Assembly: GCF_049310905.1 (NCBI RefSeq)
Contig: NZ_JBMEMN010000011.1
Location: 1 to 64,000 of the forward strand
Direction: 5' to 3'
Origin: Gudongella sp049310905
GTDB lineage: Bacteria > Bacillota > Clostridia > Tissierellales > Tissierellaceae
DNA: 64,000 nt
Both the position numbers and the translations under genes were made by a program. A model generated the notes under the pieces. It worked only from the letters and a program-made list of their open reading frames with translations. It had not been told where the DNA came from and searched no databases. This document shows positions 42,662 to 52,293 of this stretch, one piece after another (the stretch's first letter is position 1; every line of letters begins with the position of its first letter).

Positions 42662-43579
42662 ATGAATAAGGCTTTGAAACTTATTATTATAATTATGATA
42701 GCTTCAGCAGTGCTTTCAGGATGCTCGACAGATACTCAAGGGCTTGTAGCTGAAGTGGATGGACAACCGATAACCCAGGAAGAGTTTGACAAGGACTTTC
42801 AAGTATACAAGGATCTCTACGAAAGACAACTGGGAGAAGGAGCTCTTGAACAGGAAGGAATAGACGGAAAAACAATGGGCGAGAGTCTGGAGGAAAGCAT
42901 TCTGGAGAAATTGATCATGGAGAGACTGATCCAGGCTGACAATGAAGAAAAGGGAATAGAGGTATCAGAAGAAGAAATCCAGGAATATATAGATGACTAC
43001 AAGGAATCAATTGGAGGAGAGGAAAGCTACCAGCAGTTCCTGCAGTCGAACAATCTCTCAGAGGAATATTTTGTTGATAACATGAGAAAAGAATTGCAAG
43101 GACAGAAGAATAAAGAAGATTTTATCGGTGGATTAACTGTAAGTGAAGAAGAAGCAATGGAGTACTATGAAACAAACGGTGAAGACATTGTAGAAATAAA
43201 TGCCAGTCACATACTTCTTGGAAGTGAAGAAGAAGCACTTAGTGTGATGGATAGATTAGATTCAGGTGAAGACTTTGCCCAGGTTGCAACTGCTAAATCA
43301 ATGGATAGCGTCTCTGCAGTAAACGGAGGAAATCTTGGGTACTTTGGAAAAGGTCAGATGATTCCAGAATTCGAAGATGTAGCATTCCAATTGGAGGAAG
43401 GCGAAATAAGCAATGTGGTGAAGACCGAGGTCGGGTACCATATAATCAAGGTTCAGGATAAAAAGGAAAGTTTTGAAGACCTAGAGGCTAAGATAGTAGC
43501 ATTAATCGAAGAACAGGAATACTTTGAATATGTTCAGTCTCTTAGAGAAGAGGCTACAATAGAGAATTATCTTGATTAA
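42662..43579 (+). CDS. Peptidylprolyl isomerase lipoprotein, PrsA/SurA-like
   Basis: This 305-residue extracytoplasmic foldase has a lipoprotein signal peptide (about 1-20, lipobox LSGC with Cys20), a SurA-like N-terminal helical region with a strongly acidic composition, and a parvulin domain (about 175-270: INASHILLGSEEEA, GGNLGYFGKGQMIPEFEDVA, GYHIIKVQ). It acts on the outer face of the membrane in folding secreted proteins. A PrsA-like gene directly after mfd is common in Clostridia. Confidence 0.9.
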   Translation: MNKALKLIIIIMIASAVLSGCSTDTQGLVAEVDGQPITQEEFDKDFQVYKDLYERQLGEGALEQEGIDGKTMGESLEESILEKLIMERLIQADNEEKGIEVSEEEIQEYIDDYKESIGGEESYQQFLQSNNLSEEYFVDNMRKELQGQKNKEDFIGGLTVSEEEAMEYYETNGEDIVEINASHILLGSEEEALSVMDRLDSGEDFAQVATAKSMDSVSAVNGGNLGYFGKGQMIPEFEDVAFQLEEGEISNVVKTEVGYHIIKVQDKKESFEDLEAKIVALIEEQEYFEYVQSLREEATIENYLD

Positions 43580-43639
43580 TAAATAGGGGATTGTAGTTAC
43601 AATCCCTTACTCAGGAAAAGACATAGGAGGACAATAGGA

Positions 43640-45250
43640 ATGTCTAAAGGACACAGCTTTTTAAGAGGGGCGGCAATATTGGGAATGGCAGGGGTGCTTG
43701 TAAAGATTCTGGGAGCCATCTACAGGATTCCCCTATCCAATATAATTAAATCAGAAGGATTGGGATATTATCAGACTGCATATCCCTTCTATGTGCTTCT
43801 CTTTACGCTTTCAACTGCAGGATTTCCAGTTGCAATAGCAAAGCTCGTATCCGAAAAAAGGGCGCAGGGAGACTATGCAGGTGCTCACAAGATATTCAAG
43901 ACAGCTCTTGTGGGACTGGTGGTACTTGGAGCCTTGACGGCTTCTATCTTGGCTTTTTCAGCCAACGCAATTGTAAACTATCTTGGGAATGTCAACGCTT
44001 ACTATGCACTTATCGCCTTGGTTCCAGCACTTTTTTTCGTGCCAATCATGGCAGCTTTCCGGGGGTTTTTCCAGGGAAGTCAAAGTATGCTCCCCACGGC
44101 GCTTTCACAGATAACCGAGCAGCTGTTTAGAGTAATCACAGGACTTGGTCTTACTTATCTTCTCCTGGACAAGGGAATTCCAATAGCAGCAGGGGGAGCT
44201 TCCTTTGGAGGATCCATGGGAGCATTAATGGGTCTTGCAGTAGTTGCATACATCTATATGAAGAGAAGATCATCCATAATGGATGAGATTGCACAGAGTA
44301 CGATTGTAAGGGAGTATCCGGGAAAGCAGATAATCAAGGATCTGCTGCTGATAGCTGTTCCCATAACCATCGGAGCAACCATAGCACCCATAATGGACAC
44401 AATCGATGCGGCATTGGTTTTAAGAAGATTGCAGTCCATCAACTATACGGCGGCTGAGGCAAATGCATTGTACGGAGAATTAAAAGGTATGGCACAGACT
44501 CTTGTTAACCTGCCGCAAGTGTTTTCAATTGCAATTTCCATGAGTCTTGTACCAGCAATATCCAGTGCCAGCGCCAGAAACTCGGAAAAAGAAACAAGTA
44601 ACCTTATATCAAGTGGAATAAGGATGACTCTTCTGATTGGCTTGCCTTCAGCAATCGGTCTCTTTGTTCTTTCAACACCAATTGTGGCACTTTTATACTA
44701 CAACAACCCACCGGAAGCAATAGCAAGCGTTGGAGATATTCTGGCATACTTGTCCCTGGGAGTAATATTCCTGACCATGGTTCAGGCACTTACTGCCATA
44801 CTTCAGGGACTGGGGAAACCCTTTATACCTGTAAGGAACTTGTTTATCGGAGCATTGGCAAAGATAGTGCTAACCTATGTATTGACAGGAATTCCAGCCA
44901 TCAATGTAAAAGGTGCTGCAATAAGTACCGTGGTAGCCTATGCAATAGCATCTAGCTTAAATCTATGGTATGTAATAACTGTTGCCAAAGCCAAGCTGAA
45001 TCTGGGTGCAATACTTCTGAAACCTCTAATTTCAGCTGTAGGAATGGGAATTATTGCAAGAGCTTCTTACGTGGTCCTTGCCGGACCAATTGGTGGAAGA
45101 CCGGCGACACTTGTAGCCGTACTTCTTGGAGTTGTTGCATATGGGGTCTTGTTGCTTGTGACAGGAACACTTACGGACGAGGATCTTGATCTTATGCCAA
45201 AAGGTGACAAGTTCAGAAAGATAGTTAAGAGATTTGATAAATGGTCTTAA
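43640..45250 (+). CDS. spoVB: SpoVB/MurJ-like polysaccharide flippase
   Basis: This 536-residue membrane protein has about 14 hydrophobic segments of the MOP superfamily, starting with FLRGAAILGMAGVLVKILGA and containing PFYVLLFTLSTAGFPVAIAK and AAFRGFFQGSQSMLPTALSQ. SpoVB-type proteins flip lipid II or related precursors. AGGAGGACAATAGG lies upstream. In spore-formers spoVT usually lies just before it, and is missing here, so the protein may serve vegetative wall synthesis. Confidence 0.9.
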   Translation: MSKGHSFLRGAAILGMAGVLVKILGAIYRIPLSNIIKSEGLGYYQTAYPFYVLLFTLSTAGFPVAIAKLVSEKRAQGDYAGAHKIFKTALVGLVVLGALTASILAFSANAIVNYLGNVNAYYALIALVPALFFVPIMAAFRGFFQGSQSMLPTALSQITEQLFRVITGLGLTYLLLDKGIPIAAGGASFGGSMGALMGLAVVAYIYMKRRSSIMDEIAQSTIVREYPGKQIIKDLLLIAVPITIGATIAPIMDTIDAALVLRRLQSINYTAAEANALYGELKGMAQTLVNLPQVFSIAISMSLVPAISSASARNSEKETSNLISSGIRMTLLIGLPSAIGLFVLSTPIVALLYYNNPPEAIASVGDILAYLSLGVIFLTMVQALTAILQGLGKPFIPVRNLFIGALAKIVLTYVLTGIPAINVKGAAISTVVAYAIASSLNLWYVITVAKAKLNLGAILLKPLISAVGMGIIARASYVVLAGPIGGRPATLVAVLLGVVAYGVLLLVTGTLTDEDLDLMPKGDKFRKIVKRFDKWS

Positions 45251-45262
45251 AGGAGAATAATT

Positions 45263-46738
45263 ATGAGTAAAATATTTGTGGTAGGTCTTGGACCCGGGAA
45301 CATTGACGATCTGACCCTTGGAGCCATAAGGAGAATGGAAGGCGGCAAACCCAATTATATTAGAACAGAGCGACATCCTGCTGTTGAGTATATGAAGGAA
45401 AAAGGGATCGAGTATACTGCTTTTGACCATATCTATGACAATGAAGAAAGCTTTGAGAAGGTTTATGAACAAATAGTCTCTAAGCTTCTTGCTGCTGTAA
45501 AAATCCAGGGTGAAATCAATTATTTTGTTCCGGGGAATCCAATGGTTGCGGAGAATACAGTCAAAATGCTTCTAAGCCAAAGCGTATGCCAGGTGCAGAT
45601 TGTATCTGGGATGAGCTTTATTGAACCAGTTCTTGAAACTGTCAAGGCAGACCCGGTAGATGGCCTTAAGGTTATTGATGCAATAGGACTGGAAGCAGCC
45701 AAGGTGGACATAAATTCACACCAGATATTTACTCAGGTTTATAATGCAAGAGTCATGTCGGAAACCAAGCTGGTTCTAATGGACATCTTTCCTCCTGATT
45801 ATGATGTTACCCTTATACACAACGGTGGCATGGGAGACAGGGAAGTAATCGAGAGAATACCCTTGCATGAGATTGACAGGTCAGATAACATTGGTTCACT
45901 TACAAGTCTTTTTGTGCCCAAGGTAGATAAAAATGTTCAAAGAATTTATGACTTCAACGATATTCAGGCTATTATGAAAAAGCTTCGAGCAGAAGATGGA
46001 TGCCCCTGGGATCGTGAACAGGACCATTTTAGCATAAGGGGAGCAGTTCTGGAGGAAGCATATGAATTGGTAGAGGCAATTGAGGAGGATGATCCTGATC
46101 ATGTTGTGGAAGAATTAGGTGATTTACTGCTTCAGGTGGTCTTTCACGCACAAATCGGACATGAAAATGGTGATTTTAACCCAGTTCAGGTGACAAGTTC
46201 TCTCGCAAACAAGTTAATTACTAGGCATCCACACGTTTTTTTTGAAAAAAATGTAGATAATTCCGATGAAGTAGTATATAATTGGAATAAGATAAAGTAT
46301 GCAAACAGGAATATTACTAGGCTTTCAGAGAAATTGAGAAATGTTCCAAGGTTGCCAGCTCTCCTTAGAAGCAATAAGGTCCAGGAGAAAGCAGCTGAAG
46401 TCGGGTTTGACTGGGACATGATCGAAGGGCCTGCAGACAAGGTAAGCGAAGAGCTGAAAGAAGTCTTGGAAGCCGCTTCGACTCACGGTTCAGGAAGCTT
46501 GGTTGTAGAAAGTGAAATTGGAGATTTGCTGTTTGCTGCTGTAAACCTATCCAGATTTCTAGAGGTCAATCCCGAGGTAGCATTGGGCAGAACCATTGAA
46601 AAGTTCACAAAAAGATTAGAGGAAATGGAATACATGGCTGATGGAATGGGTATAGTTATGGAAGAAATGACTCTGGAGGAACTAGATAGCCTCTGGGATA
46701 GGGTGAAGCTCCAGGAAAATGGAGATAACCAGGACTGA
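45263..46738 (+). CDS. mazG: Nucleoside triphosphate pyrophosphohydrolase MazG with tetrapyrrole methylase-like domain
   Basis: This 491-residue YabN-type fusion has an N-terminal tetrapyrrole methylase-like domain (about 1-220, FVVGLGPGNIDDLTLG, GMSFIEP) and two MazG domains. The first has CPWDREQDHFSIRGAVLEEA and EELGDLLLQVVFHA; the second lies near the C-terminus with ESEIGDLLFAAVNLSR. MazG hydrolyses non-canonical NTPs. The gene is 13 bases after spoVB and precedes HU, in the usual Firmicutes order. Confidence 0.94.
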   Translation: MSKIFVVGLGPGNIDDLTLGAIRRMEGGKPNYIRTERHPAVEYMKEKGIEYTAFDHIYDNEESFEKVYEQIVSKLLAAVKIQGEINYFVPGNPMVAENTVKMLLSQSVCQVQIVSGMSFIEPVLETVKADPVDGLKVIDAIGLEAAKVDINSHQIFTQVYNARVMSETKLVLMDIFPPDYDVTLIHNGGMGDREVIERIPLHEIDRSDNIGSLTSLFVPKVDKNVQRIYDFNDIQAIMKKLRAEDGCPWDREQDHFSIRGAVLEEAYELVEAIEEDDPDHVVEELGDLLLQVVFHAQIGHENGDFNPVQVTSSLANKLITRHPHVFFEKNVDNSDEVVYNWNKIKYANRNITRLSEKLRNVPRLPALLRSNKVQEKAAEVGFDWDMIEGPADKVSEELKEVLEAASTHGSGSLVVESEIGDLLFAAVNLSRFLEVNPEVALGRTIEKFTKRLEEMEYMADGMGIVMEEMTLEELDSLWDRVKLQENGDNQD

Positions 46739-46784
46739 TTATGGTTAGTATTTCTAGAAAATAAAAAACAAGGAGGAATTATTA

Positions 46785-47081
46785 ATGAACAAAGCAGAAC
46801 TTATTGCAAGCATCGCGGAAAAGAGCAATCTTACTAAAAAGGATGCAGAAGCAGCACTAAACGCATTCATGGGATCAGTAGAGGAATCATTGGCAGCAGG
46901 TAATAAAGTACAACTGGTAGGATTCGGAACTTTCGAGGTTAGAGAAAGAAAAGCTAGAGAAGGTAGAAACCCAAGAAATCCTGAAGAAGTCATTAAAATT
47001 CCAGCATCAAAGGCACCTGTATTTAAAGCGGGTAAAGCACTTAAAGAAAGCGTAAACGTAAAAAAAGGCAAGAAGAAATAA
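46785..47081 (+). CDS. hup: DNA-binding protein HU
   Basis: This 98-residue histone-like protein starts MNKAELIASIAEKSNLTKKD and contains the DNA-arm region VGFGTFEVRERKAREGRNPR. It bends and compacts DNA as a dimer. The C-terminal tail is lysine-rich (KKGKKK), slightly longer than the 90-residue norm. AAGGAGGAATTATT precedes the ATG, and a strong terminator follows. Confidence 0.98.
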   Translation: MNKAELIASIAEKSNLTKKDAEAALNAFMGSVEESLAAGNKVQLVGFGTFEVRERKAREGRNPRNPEEVIKIPASKAPVFKAGKALKESVNVKKGKKK

Positions 47082-47090
47082 AAAAACAGG

Positions 47091-47118
47091 AAATCAGGTC
47101 TTTGACCTGATTTTTTTT
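47091..47118 (+). terminator. Terminator after HU
   Basis: AAATCAGGTC and GACCTGATTT form a perfect stem with a TTT loop, continuing into TTTTT. Confidence 0.9.
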
Positions 47119-47136
47119 GTTGGAGGAGGGAATTGC

Positions 47137-47379
47137 ATGAGATTGGACAAGTTTCTCAAGACAGCAAGGATAATCAAGAGAAGAACTGTTGCAAAGGAAG
47201 CCTGTGACCAAGGAAAAGTGACCATAAATGACAAAGTGGCAAAGGCTGGAGATAATGTAAGCATAGGTGACAAGATAACTCTAAGCTTTGGAAGTGGACA
47301 GATGAAGATTGAAGTTGTCGATCTAAAAGATAACGCAAAGAAGGATGAAGCACATGAGCTTTACAAATCTCTGGACTAA
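47137..47379 (+). CDS. rqcP: RNA-binding S4 domain protein RqcP
   Basis: This 80-residue S4-domain protein (MRLDKFLKTARIIKRRTVAK and so on) matches YabO/RqcP, which stabilises the P-site tRNA during ribosome quality control with RqcH. In spore-formers yabP and yabQ follow it; here the next gene is divIC. TTGGAGGAGGG precedes the ATG. Confidence 0.93.
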   Translation: MRLDKFLKTARIIKRRTVAKEACDQGKVTINDKVAKAGDNVSIGDKITLSFGSGQMKIEVVDLKDNAKKDEAHELYKSLD

Positions 47380-47456
47380 TCCAAATGAAGCTTGAAATAA
47401 TTTCCGATTAGTGAGATAATAAAATTGTATGAGGAGCTCTTAAAAAGAGGATGGTG

Positions 47457-47795
47457 ATGCTTATGTCCGATAAAAAAACGAGAAAGAGAAAAGGAATAAG
47501 AATTATTCACGTTCTGTTGATTCTTCTTGTTGTTTACGTGGGCTTTGTTATGAATCACCAAAGAAAACTTATGAGTAACTTGCAGGAGCGAAGAGCATCA
47601 GTGGAATCAGAAATTACAAGCCTTGAAAGGGACATCAACATACTCAATGATGAAATTGGGAAAAGCGGTACCCTTGAGTTTATCGAAAAGGTTGCAAGAG
47701 ATGATTTGGGGATGGTAAAACCACGTGAAATCATCTATATTGACAAGAGTAATAAACGAAATGATACACTGGATGTTTTTAAGAATGATAACTGA
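47457..47795 (+). CDS. divIC: Septum formation initiator family protein (DivIC/FtsL-like)
   Basis: This 112-residue bitopic protein has a basic N-terminus (KKTRKRKGIR), one transmembrane helix (about 18-37, HVLLILLVVYVGFVMNH), a coiled coil (about 42-70) and the conserved LEFIEKVARDDLGMVKPREI end of DivIC. It takes part in the divisome with DivIB and FtsL. Three in-frame ATGs are close together (47451, 47457, 47463); 47457 is best spaced from AAGAGG, and the choice is not certain. Confidence 0.88.
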   Translation: MLMSDKKTRKRKGIRIIHVLLILLVVYVGFVMNHQRKLMSNLQERRASVESEITSLERDINILNDEIGKSGTLEFIEKVARDDLGMVKPREIIYIDKSNKRNDTLDVFKNDN

Positions 47796-47857
47796 TTGAC
47801 AGGGGTCATCTAGTACTATATACTTGACCTATACCAATATTTTTAAGGAGGAGTAAT

Positions 47858-48280
47858 TTGTCTATGTCCGTTTCAGTTGGAGAAATCGTTGAGGGTACAG
47901 TAACAGGTATTACTAATTTTGGTGCGTTTGTTTCATTGCCAGGAGGAAAAAGTGGACTGGTACATATTTCAGAAGTATCCCACGATTATGTAGAAAAAGT
48001 ATCTGATTACTTAAAGAAGGATGAAAAAATTAAAGTTAAGGTTTTATCAATTTCCTCGGATGGGAAAATTAGTCTTTCTGTAAGACAAGCAAAGCCTAAA
48101 ACTAGTAAGCCAGTAGAGATAGATTGGGCTAAACAAGATGACAGGCAAAAAAACATGTCTTTTGAAGATATGTTGAACAGCTACTTGAAAGACAGCAGTG
48201 AAAAGATGGATCAGATTAAAACCAAAGATGGCAGAAAAAGCTATGGCGTTAAAGGTAAAAAAGCCAGTAACGACGATTAA
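47858..48280 (+). CDS. S1 RNA-binding domain protein (YabR-like)
   Basis: This 140-residue protein has one S1 domain (about 5-76: GEIVEGTVTGITNFGAFVSL, GLVHISEVS, KVKVLSIS, GKISLSVRQA) and a lysine-rich tail. It corresponds to YabR of Bacillus, an RNA-binding protein of unclear role. TTG 47858 is used, five bases after AAGGAGGAG; ATG 47864 is the alternative. In spore-formers spoIIE would follow; here tilS does. Confidence 0.9.
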   Translation: MSMSVSVGEIVEGTVTGITNFGAFVSLPGGKSGLVHISEVSHDYVEKVSDYLKKDEKIKVKVLSISSDGKISLSVRQAKPKTSKPVEIDWAKQDDRQKNMSFEDMLNSYLKDSSEKMDQIKTKDGRKSYGVKGKKASNDD

Positions 48281-48282
48281 TA

Positions 48283-48308
48283 AAAAAACCGGGTTTTCCG
48301 GTTTTTTC
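48283..48308 (+). terminator. Terminator after the S1 protein gene
   Basis: AAAAAACCGG (48283-48292) and CCGGTTTTTT (48298-48307) form the stem, with a five-base loop and a built-in T-run. Confidence 0.88.
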
Positions 48309-48357
48309 TGTTTTTAATACTGAAGTAAATAGGAGTCATGGGTTATTAGGTGATAAT

Positions 48358-49746
48358 ATGATCAATAGAGTAAAGAATAATATAGAAAAATATAAATTGC
48401 TGGAAGATACCGAAACGGTACTTGCAGCCATATCCGGAGGACCGGATTCAATGGCTATGCTGTATAGTCTCTATGAACTAAGACAAGAATATGGGATTAG
48501 GATTTTGGTTGCACATGTGAATCACGGAGTAAGGGGTGAATTCGCAAAAAGGGACCAGGATTTTGTCCAGGCAATATCAAATGGACTGGGTCTTGATTAT
48601 TACACGACAGATGTCGATATGGTTGCTTACGGCAAGGAACATAAGATGACATCTGAAGAGGCGGGACGTTTGTTGAGATACGATTTCTTTAGAAAGATTC
48701 TTAAAGAAAATGGCGGTGGAAGAATAGCCATTGCACATAATAAGAACGACCAGGCTGAAACAGTACTTCATCGGATAATAAGAGGGACTGGTTTGGATGG
48801 ACTCAGAGCTATGACCATGATAAATGGAGATGTGATAAGACCTCTTCTCAATATAGGAAGAGATGATATAGAGAGCTTTATAGAAGAGAAGGGTATTAAG
48901 ACTGTTGAAGACCATACAAACCTTCAGACAGTATATACGAGAAACAAAATTAGACTCGAGCTTATTCCATATCTAAGGGATAATTTCAACCCCAATATAG
49001 TTGACTCTCTCTACAGACTTTCAGAAATCGCCCAGTCAGATTTGGGTGTTCTGGACCAGGAGATGGAAAAAAAGTACAATTTAATAGTGAAAAAAAGAAC
49101 AAACAATAGTATAATCTTTAAAGGCGAAGCATTCATGGAGCAAGATGAAGGTACAGCCAGAAGAATCATTAGGAAAGCATTATTGAATCTATTGGGTAAT
49201 CTGGAGGGATTTGGAGAGATACATATTCAAAATGCAATTGATCTTTTCAGGTCAGGAGTAACAGGAAAGTCTGTAGATTTAGGCAGAGATGCTTCAGCAA
49301 TTGTATCCTATGATGACCTCATAATTAGGATTGGGAAAGCTCAAAGCCAAAAGATGGACAAGACCATTCTGGAAATCGGAGAAAATAGATTGCCTGGCTG
49401 GAAGCTGATAGTTTCTCTGCAAGAAGCAGACTTGATTTCAGATAAGGGTGAATTCTCAAATTTACATATTGACAGGGATAAGGTACAGGGGAATATTTTT
49501 ATTCGGCCAAGAGAAGATGGTGACAGAATCAAACCACTGGGAATGGAAGGAACAAAAAAAGTAAAAGACATTTTCATCGATAATAAAATTCCTAGAGAAG
49601 AAAGGAACAATATCCCAATAATTGGAGACAAAAAGGGTATAATCTGGATACCTGGGAATGCAATAAGCAGGGATTACAGAGTGGATTCAAATACAAGGAG
49701 TATTTTAAAGATAACAATCAAGACGATTGAAGAGGAAAAGAATTGA
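48358..49746 (+). CDS. tilS: tRNA(Ile)-lysidine synthase
   Basis: This 462-residue enzyme puts lysidine at the wobble position of the AUA-reading tRNA-Ile. The PP-loop SGGPDSMAML is at 26-35, followed by HVNHGVRGEFAKRDQDFV, HNKNDQAETVLHRIIRGTGL and the C-terminal TilS domain with RPREDGDRIKPLGMEGTKKV. The length is normal. TTAGGTGATAAT precedes the ATG. The hpt coding region starts 16 bases after its stop. Confidence 0.96.
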   Translation: MINRVKNNIEKYKLLEDTETVLAAISGGPDSMAMLYSLYELRQEYGIRILVAHVNHGVRGEFAKRDQDFVQAISNGLGLDYYTTDVDMVAYGKEHKMTSEEAGRLLRYDFFRKILKENGGGRIAIAHNKNDQAETVLHRIIRGTGLDGLRAMTMINGDVIRPLLNIGRDDIESFIEEKGIKTVEDHTNLQTVYTRNKIRLELIPYLRDNFNPNIVDSLYRLSEIAQSDLGVLDQEMEKKYNLIVKKRTNNSIIFKGEAFMEQDEGTARRIIRKALLNLLGNLEGFGEIHIQNAIDLFRSGVTGKSVDLGRDASAIVSYDDLIIRIGKAQSQKMDKTILEIGENRLPGWKLIVSLQEADLISDKGEFSNLHIDRDKVQGNIFIRPREDGDRIKPLGMEGTKKVKDIFIDNKIPREERNNIPIIGDKKGIIWIPGNAISRDYRVDSNTRSILKITIKTIEEEKN

Positions 49747-49762
49747 CTGGGAGGAAAATGAT

Positions 49763-50299
49763 TTGAATAATCCAATTAAGGAAGTTCTTCTGACAGAAGA
49801 AGAGATCAGTGAGAGAGTTGGAAAGCTTGCAGAGGAAATTTCTGAAGATTATAGAGGTAAGAATTTATTGGTTGTAGGTATTCTTAAAGGAGCTGTTATA
49901 TTCCTGTCCGATCTTGTAAAAAGACTTGAATTTCCAGTGATGCTTGATTTCATGGCGGTTTCGAGTTATGGTAAATCAAGTGTTTCTACTGGTGAAGTGA
50001 GAATACTGAAAGACCTTGATTATAGTGTGGAAGGCAAGGATATACTTATCGTCGAGGATATTATTGATACCGGATTAACCCTTAATTACCTTAAAGACAT
50101 ATTGGGTAAGAGGGGAGCAGATAGTGTTAAAATCTGCACGCTTCTTGATAAACCGGGACGAAGAACAGTAGGTGTAGACATAGATTATCTTGGATTTGAA
50201 ATTCCAGATGAGTTTGTGGTAGGATATGGGTTGGACTACAATGAGAAATATAGAAATTATCCTTTTGTAGGAGCATTGAAGGAAGAAATATACGAATAA
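49763..50299 (+). CDS. hpt: Hypoxanthine phosphoribosyltransferase
   Basis: This 178-residue purine salvage enzyme converts hypoxanthine or guanine and PRPP to nucleotides. The PRPP loop VEDIIDTGLTLNYL and the LLVVGILKGAVIF segment are typical. TTG 49763 is chosen since GGGAGG lies eight bases upstream; an in-frame TTG at 49727 would start inside tilS without a ribosome binding site. The tilS-hpt-ftsH order is conserved in Firmicutes. Confidence 0.95.
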   Translation: MNNPIKEVLLTEEEISERVGKLAEEISEDYRGKNLLVVGILKGAVIFLSDLVKRLEFPVMLDFMAVSSYGKSSVSTGEVRILKDLDYSVEGKDILIVEDIIDTGLTLNYLKDILGKRGADSVKICTLLDKPGRRTVGVDIDYLGFEIPDEFVVGYGLDYNEKYRNYPFVGALKEEIYE

Positions 50300-50378
50300 C
50301 CACTAATTGATAACCAGCTTAGGCTGTGTTATAATCAATAAATATCATCCACTGGAAGAGATGGAGGGAGGACTAGTA

Positions 50379-52196
50379 TTGAAACGATTTTTTAAGGGCA
50401 TCAGCATATACCTTTTAATAGTTTTACTTATAATGTTTAGCGTAAGGATGTTCGGAACAGAAGTAGAACAGGTAACAGAACTGGACTTTACAGAGTTGGT
50501 GTCTAACATAAACGATGGAAGCATAACTAGAATTACATCAATTGGAAATACAGTCGAAGGAGAGCTGGAGGATGGAAGAAAATTCTCTGGAATATTGCCT
50601 GAAGAGGCTAGACTGACATTCTACCATGACTATATGAAGGAACTTGTTGACAGCGGTGAGCTGGTGTACGCTGCAGAGCAGGTACCTGAAACGCCCTGGT
50701 ATATAAACATGCTGCCCACACTAATGATTTTGGTTGTCTTTGGAGTTTTTTGGTTTGTATTTATGCAACAATCCCAAGGTGGCGGCGGTGGCGGAAAAGT
50801 CATGCAGTTTGGAAAGAGCAAGGCCAAGCTTGTTAAGATTGAAGAAGGAAAGCTTGTATCCTTTGATGAAGTTGCAGGTCTCGAGGAAGAAAAGGAAGAA
50901 CTGCAGGAAATCGTAGATTTTCTAAGCGGACCAAAAAAATATATTGATATAGGTGCAAGAATACCAACAGGAGTACTTATGGTTGGACCTCCTGGAACAG
51001 GTAAGACCTACCTGAGTAAGGCAGTTGCCGGAGAAGCAGGGGTACCGTTTTTCACAATATCAGGATCTGATTTCGTGGAAATGTTTGTTGGAGTCGGAGC
51101 CAGTCGTGTAAGAGACCTGTTTGAGCAAGCCAAGAAAAATTCACCATGTATAGTTTTCATAGACGAAATCGATGCGGTTGGAAGAAGAAGAGGCGCTGGA
51201 CTTGGTGGAGGACACGATGAAAGAGAGCAGACACTGAATCAGCTGCTTGTTGAGATGGATGGATTTGCGAAGAATGAAGGGATAATAGTAATGGCTGCAA
51301 CAAACAGAGCAGACATCCTTGACCCTGCACTTCTGAGACCGGGAAGATTTGACAGAACAATATATGTAGGACTTCCTGATATAAAAGGAAGAGAAGCAAT
51401 ACTGAAAGTACACACAAGGAAAAAACCTCTTGAAGATGATGTAGATCTAAGAGTTATTGCTAAAAGGACTCCAGGATTTACACCAGCTGATCTTGAGAAT
51501 CTTGTAAATGAGGCAGCACTTCTGACAGCAAGATTCAACCTCAAGAAAATACCGATGCATTTGGTAGAGGAAGCATCAATAAAGGTACAAGCGGGTCCTG
51601 AGAAGAAAAGCAAGGTAATCAGTCCTCACGAGAAAAGGTTGACAGCCTTCCACGAAGCAGGGCATGCACTTACAGCAAGACTAATGCCTGGAACTGACCC
51701 TGTTCACCTTGTTACAATAATACCAAGGGGAATGGCAGGTGGCTTCACAGCATATATTCCTGAGGAAGACAGAAATTACCTCACAAAGAGGCAAATGGAA
51801 GATAGGCTTGTAATGTTGCTGGGAGGAAGGGTTACAGAAGCTCTTGTCCTGGAGGATATAAGTACTGGAGCTCAAAATGACATCGAAAGAGCGACTAAGC
51901 TTGCAAGATCAATGGTCACACACTATGGTATGAGTGACGTGCTTGGACCAATGACATACGGAACAGATGAAGAAGAGGTATTTGTAGGTAGAGACCTGAA
52001 TCGATCCAGGAACTATAGCGAGGATGTAGCTGCAGCTATAGACAAGGAGATGAGAAAAATAATTGATACTGCTTACCATAGAGCCGAATCACTGTTAAAA
52101 GATAATATGGAAACACTTCATAGAATTGCGGAAGCATTGCTCGAGAAAGAGACAATAGATGCAAAAGAGTTTGAAGAACTTTTCCAAGGAAATTAA
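50379..52196 (+). CDS. ftsH: ATP-dependent zinc metalloprotease FtsH
   Basis: This 605-residue membrane protease has two transmembrane helices (about 7-25 and 104-124) around an extracytoplasmic domain. The AAA domain has Walker A GPPGTGKT from residue 203 and an SRH region; the Zn site HEAGH is at 425-429. It degrades misfolded membrane proteins and regulators. TTG 50379 follows GGAGGGAGGAC; longer frames begin upstream of that site. A terminator follows directly. Confidence 0.97.
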   Translation: MKRFFKGISIYLLIVLLIMFSVRMFGTEVEQVTELDFTELVSNINDGSITRITSIGNTVEGELEDGRKFSGILPEEARLTFYHDYMKELVDSGELVYAAEQVPETPWYINMLPTLMILVVFGVFWFVFMQQSQGGGGGGKVMQFGKSKAKLVKIEEGKLVSFDEVAGLEEEKEELQEIVDFLSGPKKYIDIGARIPTGVLMVGPPGTGKTYLSKAVAGEAGVPFFTISGSDFVEMFVGVGASRVRDLFEQAKKNSPCIVFIDEIDAVGRRRGAGLGGGHDEREQTLNQLLVEMDGFAKNEGIIVMAATNRADILDPALLRPGRFDRTIYVGLPDIKGREAILKVHTRKKPLEDDVDLRVIAKRTPGFTPADLENLVNEAALLTARFNLKKIPMHLVEEASIKVQAGPEKKSKVISPHEKRLTAFHEAGHALTARLMPGTDPVHLVTIIPRGMAGGFTAYIPEEDRNYLTKRQMEDRLVMLLGGRVTEALVLEDISTGAQNDIERATKLARSMVTHYGMSDVLGPMTYGTDEEEVFVGRDLNRSRNYSEDVAAAIDKEMRKIIDTAYHRAESLLKDNMETLHRIAEALLEKETIDAKEFEELFQGN

Positions 52197-52197
52197 C

Positions 52198-52228
52198 GCA
52201 GGACCCCTTTATTGGGGGCCTGCTTTTC
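52198..52228 (+). terminator. Terminator after ftsH
   Basis: GCAGG-A-CCCC (52198-52207) pairs with GGGG-G-CCTGC (52214-52223), loop TTTATT, followed by TTTT. Confidence 0.88.
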
Positions 52229-52293
52229 CCATGTCTTGACATATAATAATTGATAAATATAAAAATAAATTCAAATGTGGAAGGTGAATAATT

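Noticed and set aside
49727..49762. Overlap of hpt with the end of tilS
   Set aside because: The apparent overlap comes from an upstream TTG without a ribosome binding site; with the TTG at 49763 the genes do not overlap.
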